A stretch of 64,000 bases of DNA from Pseudomonadota bacterium (GTDB lineage Bacteria > Pseudomonadota > Gammaproteobacteria > Acidiferrobacterales > UBA6901). Positions within the stretch are counted from its first letter, which is position 1, and every line of letters starts with the position of its first letter. The notes under the pieces are model-generated. The model was not told the origin of the DNA and ran no database searches. It was given only the letters and a program-made list of their open reading frames with translations. The stretch lies in contig JAJXUF010000003.1 in NCBI GenBank assembly GCA_021783175.1, positions 31,782 through 95,781 on the forward strand, read 5' to 3'. Below, piece after piece: positions 18,160 through 26,370 of this stretch. Position numbers and translations under genes: made by a program.

Positions 18160-18842
18160 AAGCCGGACGGAAGGGGGTTGAAGAAGTGCCTGCCGCTGCG
18201 CACGCTGGGCAAATGGTCGAGCAAAGCCTCAAAATCCGCATCACTATCCACGAAATTGACCTCCGCCGCGTTCACGACCAGCAGTGGCGCGGCCGTATAG
18301 TGATAGAAGAAGTGCGTATAACCGTCGACGATCGATTCTATATAGGAGCGCTCGATGAGTCTTTCATACCCGACCCCGCGTTTGCGCACACGCTCCATCA
18401 GCACATCCACCGGAGCCTGGAGGTAGATGACCAAATCGGGTGTCGGCATGTCCAAACTCATCTGTGAGTACACCTGCTCGTACAGGCGCCATTCGTCATC
18501 GTCCAGATTCAGGCGCGCAAACAGACTATCCTTTTCAAGCAAGAAGTCGGCGACCCTGCCTGGTCTGAACATATCGCCCTGTTTCAGTTCCCGCAACTGG
18601 CGCACTCTCTGGAACAGGAAGAATAACTGGGTCGGCAGGGCGAACTGCTTGCGCGATTGATAGAAACGCTCGAGAAACGGGTTTTCTTCGGGGCGCTCGA
18701 GAAGCAGGTCACTGCCAAAGGCCTCAGAAAGCCTCTGCGCAATGCTGGTCTTGCCGACGCCGATCGGTCCCTCCACGACCACATATCCGGGATTCCGTGT
18801 ATGACCTACCGTTGCGACCGGGTTCTGGGTGCCCGAATTCAT
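18156..18842 (-). CDS. Deoxynucleoside kinase (dGK/dAK-type)
   Basis: 228 residues. The P-loop is GPIGVGKTS, followed by the family pattern [11 protein letters not shown] and D-F-L-L-E-K-D, and the arginine-rich lid [17 protein letters not shown]. It should phosphorylate deoxynucleosides using ATP; the specific base is not predictable. The start at 18842 is chosen because its ATG overlaps the folK stop (ATGA); the ATG at 18917 would lie well inside folK. Sitting between folK and panB, it is part of the same translationally coupled operon. Kinases are found at this place in some other gammaproteobacteria. Confidence 0.88.
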   Translation of the reverse strand: MNSGTQNPVATVGHTRNPGYVVVEGPIGVGKTSIAQRLSEAFGSDLLLERPEENPFLERFYQSRKQFALPTQLFFLFQRVRQLRELKQGDMFRPGRVADFLLEKDSLFARLNLDDDEWRLYEQVYSQMSLDMPTPDLVIYLQAPVDVLMERVRKRGVGYERLIERSYIESIVDGYTHFFYHYTAAPLLVVNAAEVNFVDSDADFEALLDHLPSVRSGRHFFNPLPSGL

Positions 18843-19393
18843 GAGTTTCTCTTGGATAATTCCGCGTTTTTCCGGCCACAGGCCGTCGCCACTTTTTCGA
18901 TCTTCTGCCCGGTACACCCGGCCATAAGGTCCACTATCCGACCGGCGCCGTCAATCGCAAGATCCGGTGCAACTTCGTATAAAGGATACAGGACGAAAGC
19001 GCGCTCGTGGAGCCTTGGATGAGGCAACACCAGCTCCACTTGGCGGCAGGCCTCCTGAGAACCGTCCGGCCATACATAGAGTAGCAAATCCAAATCAAGC
19101 ACCCGCGGCCCGCCAGGCATTTCTCGCACTCGCCCACGCCCTGCTTCTATTGCCAGCAAATGCTGCAGTAGCGACGCAGGCTTTAGGCTTGTGGACAGAC
19201 GACAAACAGCATTGATGAAATCAGGTTGATCTTGGATGCCCACTGGTGCACTGCGGTAGAGTCCAGAAGAGCGTTCAACGCATGTACCCGGAAGTTCGCC
19301 GAGCAGTGCGATAGCCATGCACACTTGGTCGGCGGGAGTATCCAAATTACTTCCCAGGCCGACAAAGGCACTGGCCCGATCAGGCGGAATCAC
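18839..19393 (-). CDS. folK: 2-amino-4-hydroxy-6-hydroxymethyldihydropteridine pyrophosphokinase
   Basis: Pyrophosphorylates the pterin precursor in folate synthesis. 184 residues from the GTG at 19393. Landmarks: FVGLGSNL at the N-terminus, SGLYRSAPVG, DFINAV, and the signature G-P-R-V-L-D-L-D-L-L-L with the metal-binding Asp pair, then LPHPRLHERAFVL. The longer frame to 19729 lies over pcnB and is unrelated sequence. The GTG overlaps the pcnB stop by 14 bases. Folate supply links to panB, which uses methylene-tetrahydrofolate. Confidence 0.93.
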   Translation of the reverse strand: MIPPDRASAFVGLGSNLDTPADQVCMAIALLGELPGTCVERSSGLYRSAPVGIQDQPDFINAVCRLSTSLKPASLLQHLLAIEAGRGRVREMPGGPRVLDLDLLLYVWPDGSQEACRQVELVLPHPRLHERAFVLYPLYEVAPDLAIDGAGRIVDLMAGCTGQKIEKVATACGRKNAELSKRNS

Positions 19394-20702
19394 GGCCTGC
19401 AGGTCGGCGCTGGCGCCGGCGACGCTTTGGACGTACCCCCGTTTCGGGAGCCAGCGAGCGCACCATATCTGTGCGTTTCTCAGGGATGACCTCCTGGAAA
19501 GTCGTCCACCACTCGGCAAGCTCCGCATCGGCCTCCCCAGCCTGGGCGCGCAAGACCAAAAAATCGTACGCTGCGCGGAAACGTTTGTGCTCCAGCAGAC
19601 GAAAGGCGTTTTTGCCGTGGCGTCGCGGGAACCGCAATTGCATTTCCCATATTTCGCGCATTGGGTAACTGAAGCGCTTTGGAATGGAAATATGTCGGAT
19701 CTGCTCGCGCAATATTTCATCGGCAGCATGACGCATCGCCTCAGGCTCTTTCATGCCATCCGCGGTGAGCCGTCCCACACGCAAACGCATTGGTTCCCAC
19801 AGGAACGCGGCAAAGAGGAACGCTGGATTCACCGGTTTGTCCTGAGCCACGCGGACATCCGTGCCTTCCAGCGCCTTGGGCAGCAGCACGCGCGGATAGT
19901 TTTCGCTTTCCGACGCGAGGCTTTCATCTGTCGCCGGAAACAGATAGCGGAATAGATCGTAGCGTCGCAGCAACTCATAAGTCTCGGCGGCATAACCACC
20001 GTGAAATAGTTTTAGAACCTCCTCGAACATGCGGGCTGGCGATACATCAAGCAGAAGATGACCCAGTTCTCTGATGGGCTCGGCCGTTGCTGCGTCAATG
20101 CGAAAACCGAGCTTGGCGGCGAAACGAGCCGCACGCAGCATTCGAACGGGGTCCTCGCTGTATCGCAAGTGGGGATCGCCAATCATGCGCATTACCCCGT
20201 CTTTAAGATCGTTGGCTCCACCAACGTAATCCATGACCGTGAAGTCGCGTATGTTGTAGTACAGTGCATTGACGGTGAAATCGCGCCTTAGCGCATCCTC
20301 TTCCTGCGTTCCGAAAATATTATGGTCGGCCTGAGGTGGTCGCTGATGCCGACCGCCAGTCGCAGCGTCGGCGACATCGCCCTGCGTTTCCCCTTCCGCG
20401 GCGACCGCCGGGTTACCGCGGAAGGTCGCGACCTCAATGATCTCCCGGCCGAAATGAATATGCGCCAGGCGAAAGCGCCGGCCGATGAGACGGGCGTTGC
20501 GGAAAACTTCTTGAATCTGTTCCGGACTGGCGTCCGTCACCACGTCGAAGTCCTTAGGTTCGTGCCCGAGCATCAAATCACGTACGCAACCCCCGACCAA
20601 CAGGCTGACGAAGCCGGCATCGCGCAGGCGATAGAGCACTTTAAGGGCATTATCACTTATAAGATTGCGCGAAATCGGGTGTTCCGCGCGGGGAATAATC
20701 AC
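19380..20702 (-). CDS. pcnB: Poly(A) polymerase I
   Basis: Adds 3' poly(A) tails that promote RNA decay. 440 residues from the GTG at 20702. Landmarks: LVGGCVRDLMLGHEPKDFDVVTDA with the nucleotidyltransferase Asp pair, RRFRLAHIHFG, RRDFTVNALYYNI and a basic C-terminus (RRRRQRRPAGR). No Shine-Dalgarno sequence precedes the GTG. Four codons further up, at 20714-20712, an ATT follows AAAGG with seven bases between and would add I-N-T-P, giving the usual N-terminus ending in VIIPR. Escherichia coli pcnB is known to start at AUU, so the same may hold here. First gene of the pcnB-folK-dNK-panB-panC unit. Confidence 0.93.
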   Translation of the reverse strand: MIIPRAEHPISRNLISDNALKVLYRLRDAGFVSLLVGGCVRDLMLGHEPKDFDVVTDASPEQIQEVFRNARLIGRRFRLAHIHFGREIIEVATFRGNPAVAAEGETQGDVADAATGGRHQRPPQADHNIFGTQEEDALRRDFTVNALYYNIRDFTVMDYVGGANDLKDGVMRMIGDPHLRYSEDPVRMLRAARFAAKLGFRIDAATAEPIRELGHLLLDVSPARMFEEVLKLFHGGYAAETYELLRRYDLFRYLFPATDESLASESENYPRVLLPKALEGTDVRVAQDKPVNPAFLFAAFLWEPMRLRVGRLTADGMKEPEAMRHAADEILREQIRHISIPKRFSYPMREIWEMQLRFPRRHGKNAFRLLEHKRFRAAYDFLVLRAQAGEADAELAEWWTTFQEVIPEKRTDMVRSLAPETGVRPKRRRRQRRPAGRDSA

Positions 20703-20769
20703 AGGAGTGTTAATTGTCTCACCTTTCCGGCCAGTTTCTGGACGGCGCCATCACTGGAATTCTATTTCG

Positions 20770-20797
20770 TTGTTTAATGAACCCGGGTCGGTATAAT
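20770..20797 (+). promoter_or_regulatory. Sigma70 promoter of tRNA-Glu
   Basis: TTGTTT at 20770-20775 and a perfect TATAAT at 20792-20797, 16 bases apart, 42 bases before the mature tRNA 5' end. The region is shared with the divergent pcnB. Confidence 0.7.
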
Positions 20798-20839
20798 AGC
20801 ACCCCTTTCGAGGCACAAGGAAAACCTGCAGCCGCGCCC

Positions 20840-20915
20840 GCTCCCTTCGTCTAGTGGCCTAGGACGTCGCCCTCTCACGGCGAAAACAGGGGTTCGAGTC
20901 CCCTAGGGAGCGCCA
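20840..20915 (+). tRNA. tRNA-Glu (anticodon CTC)
   Basis: A 76-base tRNA with encoded CCA. Acceptor GCTCCCT pairs with AGGGAGC. The anticodon loop CTCTCAC has CTC at 34-36 and is closed by TCGCC/GGCGA. The T arm is AGGGGTTCGAGTCCCCT. It reads GAG. Confidence 0.96.
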
Positions 20916-21242
20916 ATACAATTATGCTTTCGGCGCACAAAGCAGATGCGGAGCCCGCTTTTCCGGGTGGTAAGCCGCCGCTATGGCCTCGAACTCCCGG
21001 CTATTTTCCAAGGGAAGCCCTCGATGGTCGCGATTGCAACATTTGTCGTTTCCGCGCAGACCCGACAAACCGAATCGCCAAGACTCCTCGTATTTAAGAC
21101 ATGGCTGGCATCGCTACGAGCAGCGCTGTCGGCGCGTCTGCAGGCCCTTGGGCACCGCTCTCCCAGACTGGCTCTGCAGCCCTTGATTTTTCGCTCTATG
21201 CCCACAAATTAGCCCCGATAAACGTATAGGCGGCTCCATCCC
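20916..21242. other. Intergenic region after tRNA-Glu
   Basis: 327 bases without a supported gene. An open frame at 20946-21212 has no ribosome site and reads as low-information sequence. A tiny GCGG-AGC-CCGC hairpin followed by TTTT near 20949 might help end the tRNA transcript, but its stem is only four bases. The promoter for the next gene should be here; I see no convincing one. Confidence 0.3.
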
Positions 21243-22106
21243 ATGAGCAATTCACCTCACATAGCAGACGTGACGCAGGCAGACTTTGATGCCCAGGTTC
21301 TGCAAAAGTCCCACACTGTCCCGGTTCTGGTCGATTTCTGGGCCGCCTGGTGCGCCCCATGCAAGATGCTAATGCCGGTGCTGGCGCGGCTGGCTGACGA
21401 ATATCAAGGGCGCTTCTTCCTCGCCAAAGTCGATACGGACAAAGAGCAGGATTTGGCCGCACGTTATGCCGTGCGCAGCCTGCCAACAGTGAAATTATTC
21501 AGGAACGGCCAAGTCATCGACGAATTCATGGGCGCACAACCGGAACGCGCAATTCGCGAGCTGATTGAACGCCACGCCCCGCGTCCCTCCGATGCTCTGG
21601 TTACCGATGCCCAGTTGGCGCTGGAACGCGGAGAAACGGACAAAGCTGCCGAAATCCTGGTGCGCGCAGTCGAGATGGACCCCACCAATGACCGGGCAAG
21701 GCTGCAGTTGGCAAAACTGCGTTTTGAGAATGGTCAGCGAGAAGATGGGGAACGCCTTCTGGCCGGCCTGTCACGCGAGGCAAAAAACGACCCGCTAGCG
21801 ACTGCGTTGCTCGCTCGCCAGGAGTTCGCGCGGATCGTCGCCGACGCGCCTGCACTCGCGGAGCTCCAACGCATTGTCGCGGCGAACCCGAAAAACAGCG
21901 AGGCGTCCTACCAGTTGAGTGCACGTTTGATACTGCAGGGAAACTACGAAGCCGCTCTGGATTTGCTTTTAGGGATAGTTCAGCACGATCGCCGCTTTGG
22001 CGACGACGCAGCGCGTAAGGTAATGTTGACGGTCTTCAATTTGTTGGGCGGGAAAGGCGACGTGGTCAAAAAATACCGCGCCCAACTTTCCATGGCACTG
22101 AACTAA
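21243..22106 (+). CDS. CnoX/YbbN-type thioredoxin with TPR domain
   Basis: 287 residues: a thioredoxin domain (1-110) with active site WCAPC (Cys37, Cys40) and cis-proline in RSLPTVKLF, then tetratricopeptide-type helices (residues 120-285, e.g. ERGETDKAAEILVRAVEMDP). This matches CnoX (YbbN), a chaperone-redoxin that holds oxidised proteins and passes them to GroEL. The E. coli protein lacks a working CxxC; this one keeps both cysteines, so it may also act as a thiol oxidoreductase. Free-standing gene between tRNA-Glu and a convergent membrane protein. Confidence 0.88.
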   Translation: MSNSPHIADVTQADFDAQVLQKSHTVPVLVDFWAAWCAPCKMLMPVLARLADEYQGRFFLAKVDTDKEQDLAARYAVRSLPTVKLFRNGQVIDEFMGAQPERAIRELIERHAPRPSDALVTDAQLALERGETDKAAEILVRAVEMDPTNDRARLQLAKLRFENGQREDGERLLAGLSREAKNDPLATALLARQEFARIVADAPALAELQRIVAANPKNSEASYQLSARLILQGNYEAALDLLLGIVQHDRRFGDDAARKVMLTVFNLLGGKGDVVKKYRAQLSMALN

Positions 22107-22193
22107 CGGCGGCATTCCGTGTACCGCAGTCTTCCGTGCATTATCCGCTACAGATAAAAACGCCTCGACCGCACACAACGCGAAAATCTAGGT

Positions 22194-22859
22194 CTATTTG
22201 TTGCGCAGATACTGTTCGTCGCTGAAGGTCCCCACCCACTGCGGGCGATACACCACAAACATGGCAATCAGCGTGCCGGTCAGAATACCCTCGGGAAAGA
22301 TCATTAGCAGGTAAAAGGGCAGATACTGGGTTGATAGGCGATCCCAACTGTACGCATGGCTCAAGGCAAGCACAATAGTTGAAGCAAGACCGGTAGCTGC
22401 CATCGCCAAAGCCGCACCAAAAAACGCATTCACAAAGACATATACGAAGAAATGGCGCGGCAACAGGCGTTTGCCGTAGACCAGAACAATCTGACTTAGT
22501 AGAACCGGCAACACGCCCATGAGCAAAGCGTTGATGGAGAATGTCTGCCAACCACTCATTCCATTCAATGTCACACCCAGCAAGGTCGCACTCATGCCCA
22601 CGATGGCAAGCTGCCATCCGAACATCAACGTCAGCAAGGTCGCCCCGAGCAGGTGGAAGTTGAGCCCAGGCGCGACGCCGGCCTTGAGCGCCCAAACCAT
22701 CAGCAGACCGACGCAAATGCCGGGCAGGACATTAAGCAGCTGGCTTTCGTACAACCGCCGCCAGGGTGCCAGCGATATGGCGGCCAACAAGACTACGGCG
22801 TACAACCCGTGCGCCAGCCACAACCAGCCGATTGGAAGCAAACCGTCGGGAAAATTCAT
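22194..22859 (-). CDS. CbiM-like energy-coupling-factor permease family membrane protein
   Basis: 221 residues, strongly hydrophobic with about six membrane segments. It starts MNFPDGLLPIGWLWLAHGLY and contains HLLGATLLTLMFGWQLAIVG and LPFYLLMIFPEGILTGT, features of the CbiM/COG3235 family of nickel or cobalt ECF-type substrate components. No CbiQ or CbiO partner is nearby, so it may act alone or with a distant module. Divergent from the cupredoxin gene and convergent with the CnoX-type gene. Confidence 0.75.
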   Translation of the reverse strand: MNFPDGLLPIGWLWLAHGLYAVVLLAAISLAPWRRLYESQLLNVLPGICVGLLMVWALKAGVAPGLNFHLLGATLLTLMFGWQLAIVGMSATLLGVTLNGMSGWQTFSINALLMGVLPVLLSQIVLVYGKRLLPRHFFVYVFVNAFFGAALAMAATGLASTIVLALSHAYSWDRLSTQYLPFYLLMIFPEGILTGTLIAMFVVYRPQWVGTFSDEQYLRNK

Positions 22860-23013
22860 CGCTCAATACAAACCTTGCGGTTGGACTGTGATTGATGGCC
22901 GTGCAATGGCACTGCCGATTTTGAATCGGTCAAGTTGCTATGCTAGCTTAGGTCACCCCGAAAATGATAGGCGTGGGCCAGATAAAAGCTCAAATTAATC
23001 AAGGAGAATTGGA

Positions 23014-23403
23014 ATGACAAGAACACGCTACGCGGTCGCAATGGTGATGGCGGCCCTATTGGCCAGCACCGTACTGGTGCAGGCAGACGCGGCGGAGCCA
23101 CAAGTAATCGACGTTACCCTGGGAAGCTATTTCATCAAACCGGACAAGATCACCGTAAAAGTCGGTCAACCGGTCACATTGAAGGTTAAGAATGAAGCCT
23201 GGTTTGTGCCACATGACCTCGTCATCAAGGCGCCCGACGCGGGCATTAACTTCAAGGTTGACCTGCATGGCGGCAAGAGCGGTAGCACGACATTTACCCC
23301 GACCAAGACTGGCACCTACAAAATGTACTGTGACAAGAAATCACCATTCGGCAAGAACCACGAAGAAAAAGGAATGCACGGTGAGCTGGTAGTGGCTCCT
23401 TGA
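23014..23403 (+). CDS. Periplasmic cupredoxin-like protein
   Basis: 129 residues with a Sec signal peptide (VAMVMAALLASTVLVQADA, cut near the ADA-A or AEP junction). The mature part is a cupredoxin beta-sandwich with a plausible type 1 copper set: His in VPHDLVI, then Cys in YKMYCDK, His in GKNHEEKG and Met/His in GMHGEL. The spacing of Cys to the later ligands is longer than in plastocyanin. AAGGAG nine bases before the ATG fixes the start. The role is probably electron transfer or copper handling; partner unknown. Confidence 0.85.
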   Translation: MTRTRYAVAMVMAALLASTVLVQADAAEPQVIDVTLGSYFIKPDKITVKVGQPVTLKVKNEAWFVPHDLVIKAPDAGINFKVDLHGGKSGSTTFTPTKTGTYKMYCDKKSPFGKNHEEKGMHGELVVAP

Positions 23404-23405
23404 AC

Positions 23406-23431
23406 CCCTGGGCGACGCTGATCGCCCCGGG
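23406..23431 (+). terminator. Hairpin just after the cupredoxin stop
   Basis: CCC-T-GGGCGA (23406-23415) pairs with TCGCCC-C-GGG (23422-23431) around a six-base loop, starting three bases after the stop. There is no T run, so termination would need Rho, or the stem only stabilises the transcript end. Confidence 0.45.
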
Positions 23432-23733
23432 ACAAGGCATTGCGGGCGGTGCCTCGAATCCTCCTATCCGCGGTTTCAGGCAACCTTCACTGGCTTATTC
23501 TGACCGCATTATGCCGCCCTACCACACGATTGTTCGCACCCGACGCTTCGCCGCAAGCTGACTGCTTGCGGCGACCTTCACTAGCCAGCACGCCGCACTG
23601 ACATGGCATGATTTCGCATGGCGCAATAACAATCGAATCACGACCACAGTTAAAGTAGCGCCTTTCCTCGTATTACACTTGGCGCGCGGCCAACGTCGTG
23701 ATTTACTGGGCCCGCACGCTTGAGGAAGCAACC
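23432..23733. other. Intergenic region with a ten-base perfect hairpin, upstream of glcD
   Basis: 302 bases without a gene. A perfect stem-loop, CGCCGCAAGC (23549-23558), loop TGACT, GCTTGCGGCG (23564-23573), is the only strong structure. It has no T tail and lies about 160 bases before glcD. It could be a Rho-assisted terminator, a leader element or a DNA operator. GAGGAAGC before 23734 is the glcD ribosome site. Confidence 0.4.
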
Positions 23734-25221
23734 ATGTCGAGTCTCGCACCGGCCACACCAGCACAGCACGCATCACGCGAGCTCGTAAAGTCGTTGCTCG
23801 AGATATTGCCGCCAGAGGGTCTGTTGTCAGAAACAGAGGACTTGCGGCCCTACGAATGCGATGGTCTTTCTGCCTATCGCATGCTTCCAATGCTCGTAGC
23901 CTTGCCGGACAGCGTAAATCAGCTGCAGAAAATTCTGAAAATATGCAAGGAACACGGTACTCCGGTAGTCGCGCGCGGCGCCGGAACAAGTCTTTCCGGC
24001 GGCGCCCTTCCGCGCGCCGACGGCGTATTGTTGTCGCTTGCCAAATTCAATCGCATTTTGGACATCGATCCCGTCAACCGCACGGCTCGCGTCGAACCCG
24101 GCGTCCGCAATCTGGCAATTTCCCAGGCGGTGGCGCCATTGGGACTCTATTACGCGCCTGACCCTTCATCACAGATCGCCTGCAGCATCGGCGGCAATGT
24201 TGCCGAGAACGCCGGCGGCGTGCACTGCCTCAAGTACGGTTTAACCGTTCACAACATTCAGAAACTCAAGTTTCTTACGATTGACGGAGACCTCATTACC
24301 GTTGGCAGCGACGCACTGGATGGACCAGGCTACGATCTGCTGGCATTCATGACGGGATCGGAAGGACTGCTTGGAGTGGTCGTCGAAATCACGGTGAAAC
24401 TCCTGCCAAAACCGGAACGCGCCCAAGTCGTGCTCGCTGCATTCGATGACATCGAAAAGGCTGGCGCTGGAGTCGCCGCACTCATTGGCGCCGGCATCAT
24501 TCCGGCCGGGCTGGAGATGATGGACAATCTCGCCATCCGTGCAGCCGAACAGTTTGTGCATGCCGGCTATCCTGTGGATGCACAGGCAATATTGCTTTGT
24601 GAATTGGACGGCGTGAACGAGGAAGTCTCGGAACAAATCCTGCACGTGCGCACCCTATTACAGCAGTGCGGCGCCACGGAAACCCGTACCGCCGGGGATG
24701 AGCGCGAACGCGCGCTGTTCTGGGCGGGGCGCAAAGCGGCATTTCCTGCGTGCGGCAGGCTCAGCCCTGACTACTACTGCATGGATGGCACCATTCCCCG
24801 CAAACATCTGGCGCATGTGCTCAAGCGCATCGGTGAAATGTCCGCGGAAACCGGACTGCCGGTGGCAAACGTGTTTCACGCCGGCGACGGTAATCTGCAT
24901 CCGCTTATTCTCTACGACGCCAACAAACCAGGCGACTTGGAACGCGCCGAATACTTCGGCGGCAAGATACTGGAGCTATGTATCGCAGTTGGCGGAACAA
25001 TTACCGGAGAGCATGGTGTCGGCATCGAAAAGATAAACCAGATGTGCATCCAATTTACGGCGCCGGAATTGAGCCAATTTCACGCACTCAAACATGCGTT
25101 CGATCCGTACGGCCTGCTTAACCCCGGCAAGGCCATACCGACGCTGCAGCGCTGCGCGGAGTACGGCGCCATGCACGTTCACAATGGCAAGCTCGCTTTC
25201 CCAGATATCGAACGGTTCTGA
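23734..25221 (+). CDS. glcD: Glycolate oxidase/dehydrogenase subunit GlcD (FAD-linked)
   Basis: Oxidises glycolate to glyoxylate with GlcE and GlcF. 495 residues, family length. The FAD PCMH domain shows VVARGAGTSLSGGALP and IGGNVAENAGGVHCLKYG; the C-terminal domain has VFHAGDGNLHPLI and GGTITGEHGVG with flavin and substrate contacts. The ATG at 23734 has GAGGAAGC upstream and is preferred to 23698. It is followed by glcE after 6 bases. The set fits 2-phosphoglycolate salvage or growth on glycolate. Confidence 0.95.
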   Translation: MSSLAPATPAQHASRELVKSLLEILPPEGLLSETEDLRPYECDGLSAYRMLPMLVALPDSVNQLQKILKICKEHGTPVVARGAGTSLSGGALPRADGVLLSLAKFNRILDIDPVNRTARVEPGVRNLAISQAVAPLGLYYAPDPSSQIACSIGGNVAENAGGVHCLKYGLTVHNIQKLKFLTIDGDLITVGSDALDGPGYDLLAFMTGSEGLLGVVVEITVKLLPKPERAQVVLAAFDDIEKAGAGVAALIGAGIIPAGLEMMDNLAIRAAEQFVHAGYPVDAQAILLCELDGVNEEVSEQILHVRTLLQQCGATETRTAGDERERALFWAGRKAAFPACGRLSPDYYCMDGTIPRKHLAHVLKRIGEMSAETGLPVANVFHAGDGNLHPLILYDANKPGDLERAEYFGGKILELCIAVGGTITGEHGVGIEKINQMCIQFTAPELSQFHALKHAFDPYGLLNPGKAIPTLQRCAEYGAMHVHNGKLAFPDIERF

Positions 25222-25227
25222 AATCCG

Positions 25228-26295
25228 ATGACCGAGTCGCAAGACATCAGCGCTGAATTGCAGCACCGGGTCAAGGAGGCCGCAAACTCCGGCACCACAC
25301 TGCAGATCGTCGGCGGCGGCACCAAATCCTTCTATGGCCGCTCTGTATCCGGAATTCCACTTTCCGTCAGCTCGCATTGCGGCATCATTAGCTATGAACC
25401 GGGGGAACTGGTACTCAGTGCGCGCTCCGGCACGCCACTTGCCGATATCGAAGAGGTGCTGGCAGCGAGCAATCAAATGTTGGCCTTCGAACCTCCGCAT
25501 ATGGGCGACTCTGCCACCCTTGGAGGCGCCATCGCGACTGGACTTTCCGGGCCACGCCGCCCGTACAGCGGCGCGGCACGCGACTTTGTCTTGGGGATCA
25601 AGCTGATCAACGGCAGCGCCGACGTCATGCGTTTCGGCGGTCAGGTCATGAAAAACGTCGCCGGCTATGACGTCTCCCGGCTCATGGCCGGGGCCCTGGG
25701 AACACTGGGGATCCTGCTGGAAATTTCCCTCAAGGTGCTGCCGCGTCCTGCAGCGGAGCAAACACTCGTGCAGCATCGCACTCCGGATGACGCGATCGAG
25801 GCCATGAACGCATGGGCTGGCAGACCGCTGCCGCTGTCAGGCTGCTGTTACGACGGCAACCGCCTCTACGTGCGCTTGAGCGGCACGCAATCGGCGGTGC
25901 GCGCGGCGCATGCCAAACTTGGAGGCGAGACGCTACCGGACGCGTCGGCATTCTGGCAGTCACTGCGCGAACAACGTAGTACCTTTTTTGACGGTCCCCT
26001 GCCCTTGTGGCGCTTGGCCGTACCGGCCGCCTGCGCACCGATGAAGCTGAGTGGAAAATGGCTGCTCGACTGGGGCGGAGCACAACGCTGGCTAAGGAGT
26101 GACGGCGACGCATCCGTCATTCGCCAGGCAGCCGCTCAAGTCGGCGGACATGCCACTCTCTTCCGCGGCGGTGATCGTGGCGGCGAAGTCTTTCACCCGC
26201 TGGCGCCCGAGCTACTGGCTCTACATCGTCGCATCAAGGAGGCGATGGATCCGCAACACATTTTTAATCCGGGCAGAATGTATCTGGATCTTTAG
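25228..26295 (+). CDS. glcE: Glycolate oxidase subunit GlcE (FAD-binding)
   Basis: 355 residues, the second flavin-binding subunit of glycolate dehydrogenase. It has the shortened FAD domain typical of GlcE: GGGTKSFYGR, EPPHMGDSATLGGAIATGLSGPRRPY and NVAGYDVSRLMAGALGTLGIL, ending D-P-x-H-I-F-N-P-G-R. It starts six bases after glcD and is followed by glcF after about 75 bases, the standard glcDEF order. Confidence 0.95.
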   Translation: MTESQDISAELQHRVKEAANSGTTLQIVGGGTKSFYGRSVSGIPLSVSSHCGIISYEPGELVLSARSGTPLADIEEVLAASNQMLAFEPPHMGDSATLGGAIATGLSGPRRPYSGAARDFVLGIKLINGSADVMRFGGQVMKNVAGYDVSRLMAGALGTLGILLEISLKVLPRPAAEQTLVQHRTPDDAIEAMNAWAGRPLPLSGCCYDGNRLYVRLSGTQSAVRAAHAKLGGETLPDASAFWQSLREQRSTFFDGPLPLWRLAVPAACAPMKLSGKWLLDWGGAQRWLRSDGDASVIRQAAAQVGGHATLFRGGDRGGEVFHPLAPELLALHRRIKEAMDPQHIFNPGRMYLDL

Positions 26296-26370
26296 CATGC
26301 ACGTCTTTGATGATATTTGCCGAATTGGCGTTCCCGTACCTTAATCTTCGAATTTGATCGGTAAGAAAAA

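Noticed and set aside
20949..20965. Small hairpin followed by TTTT after tRNA-Glu
   Set aside because: A four-base stem is too weak to call a terminator with confidence.
22921..22933. TTGAATCGGTCAA as an FNR site upstream of the cupredoxin
   Set aside because: The half-sites TTGA and TCAA are five bases apart instead of six, so it does not fit the FNR dimer.
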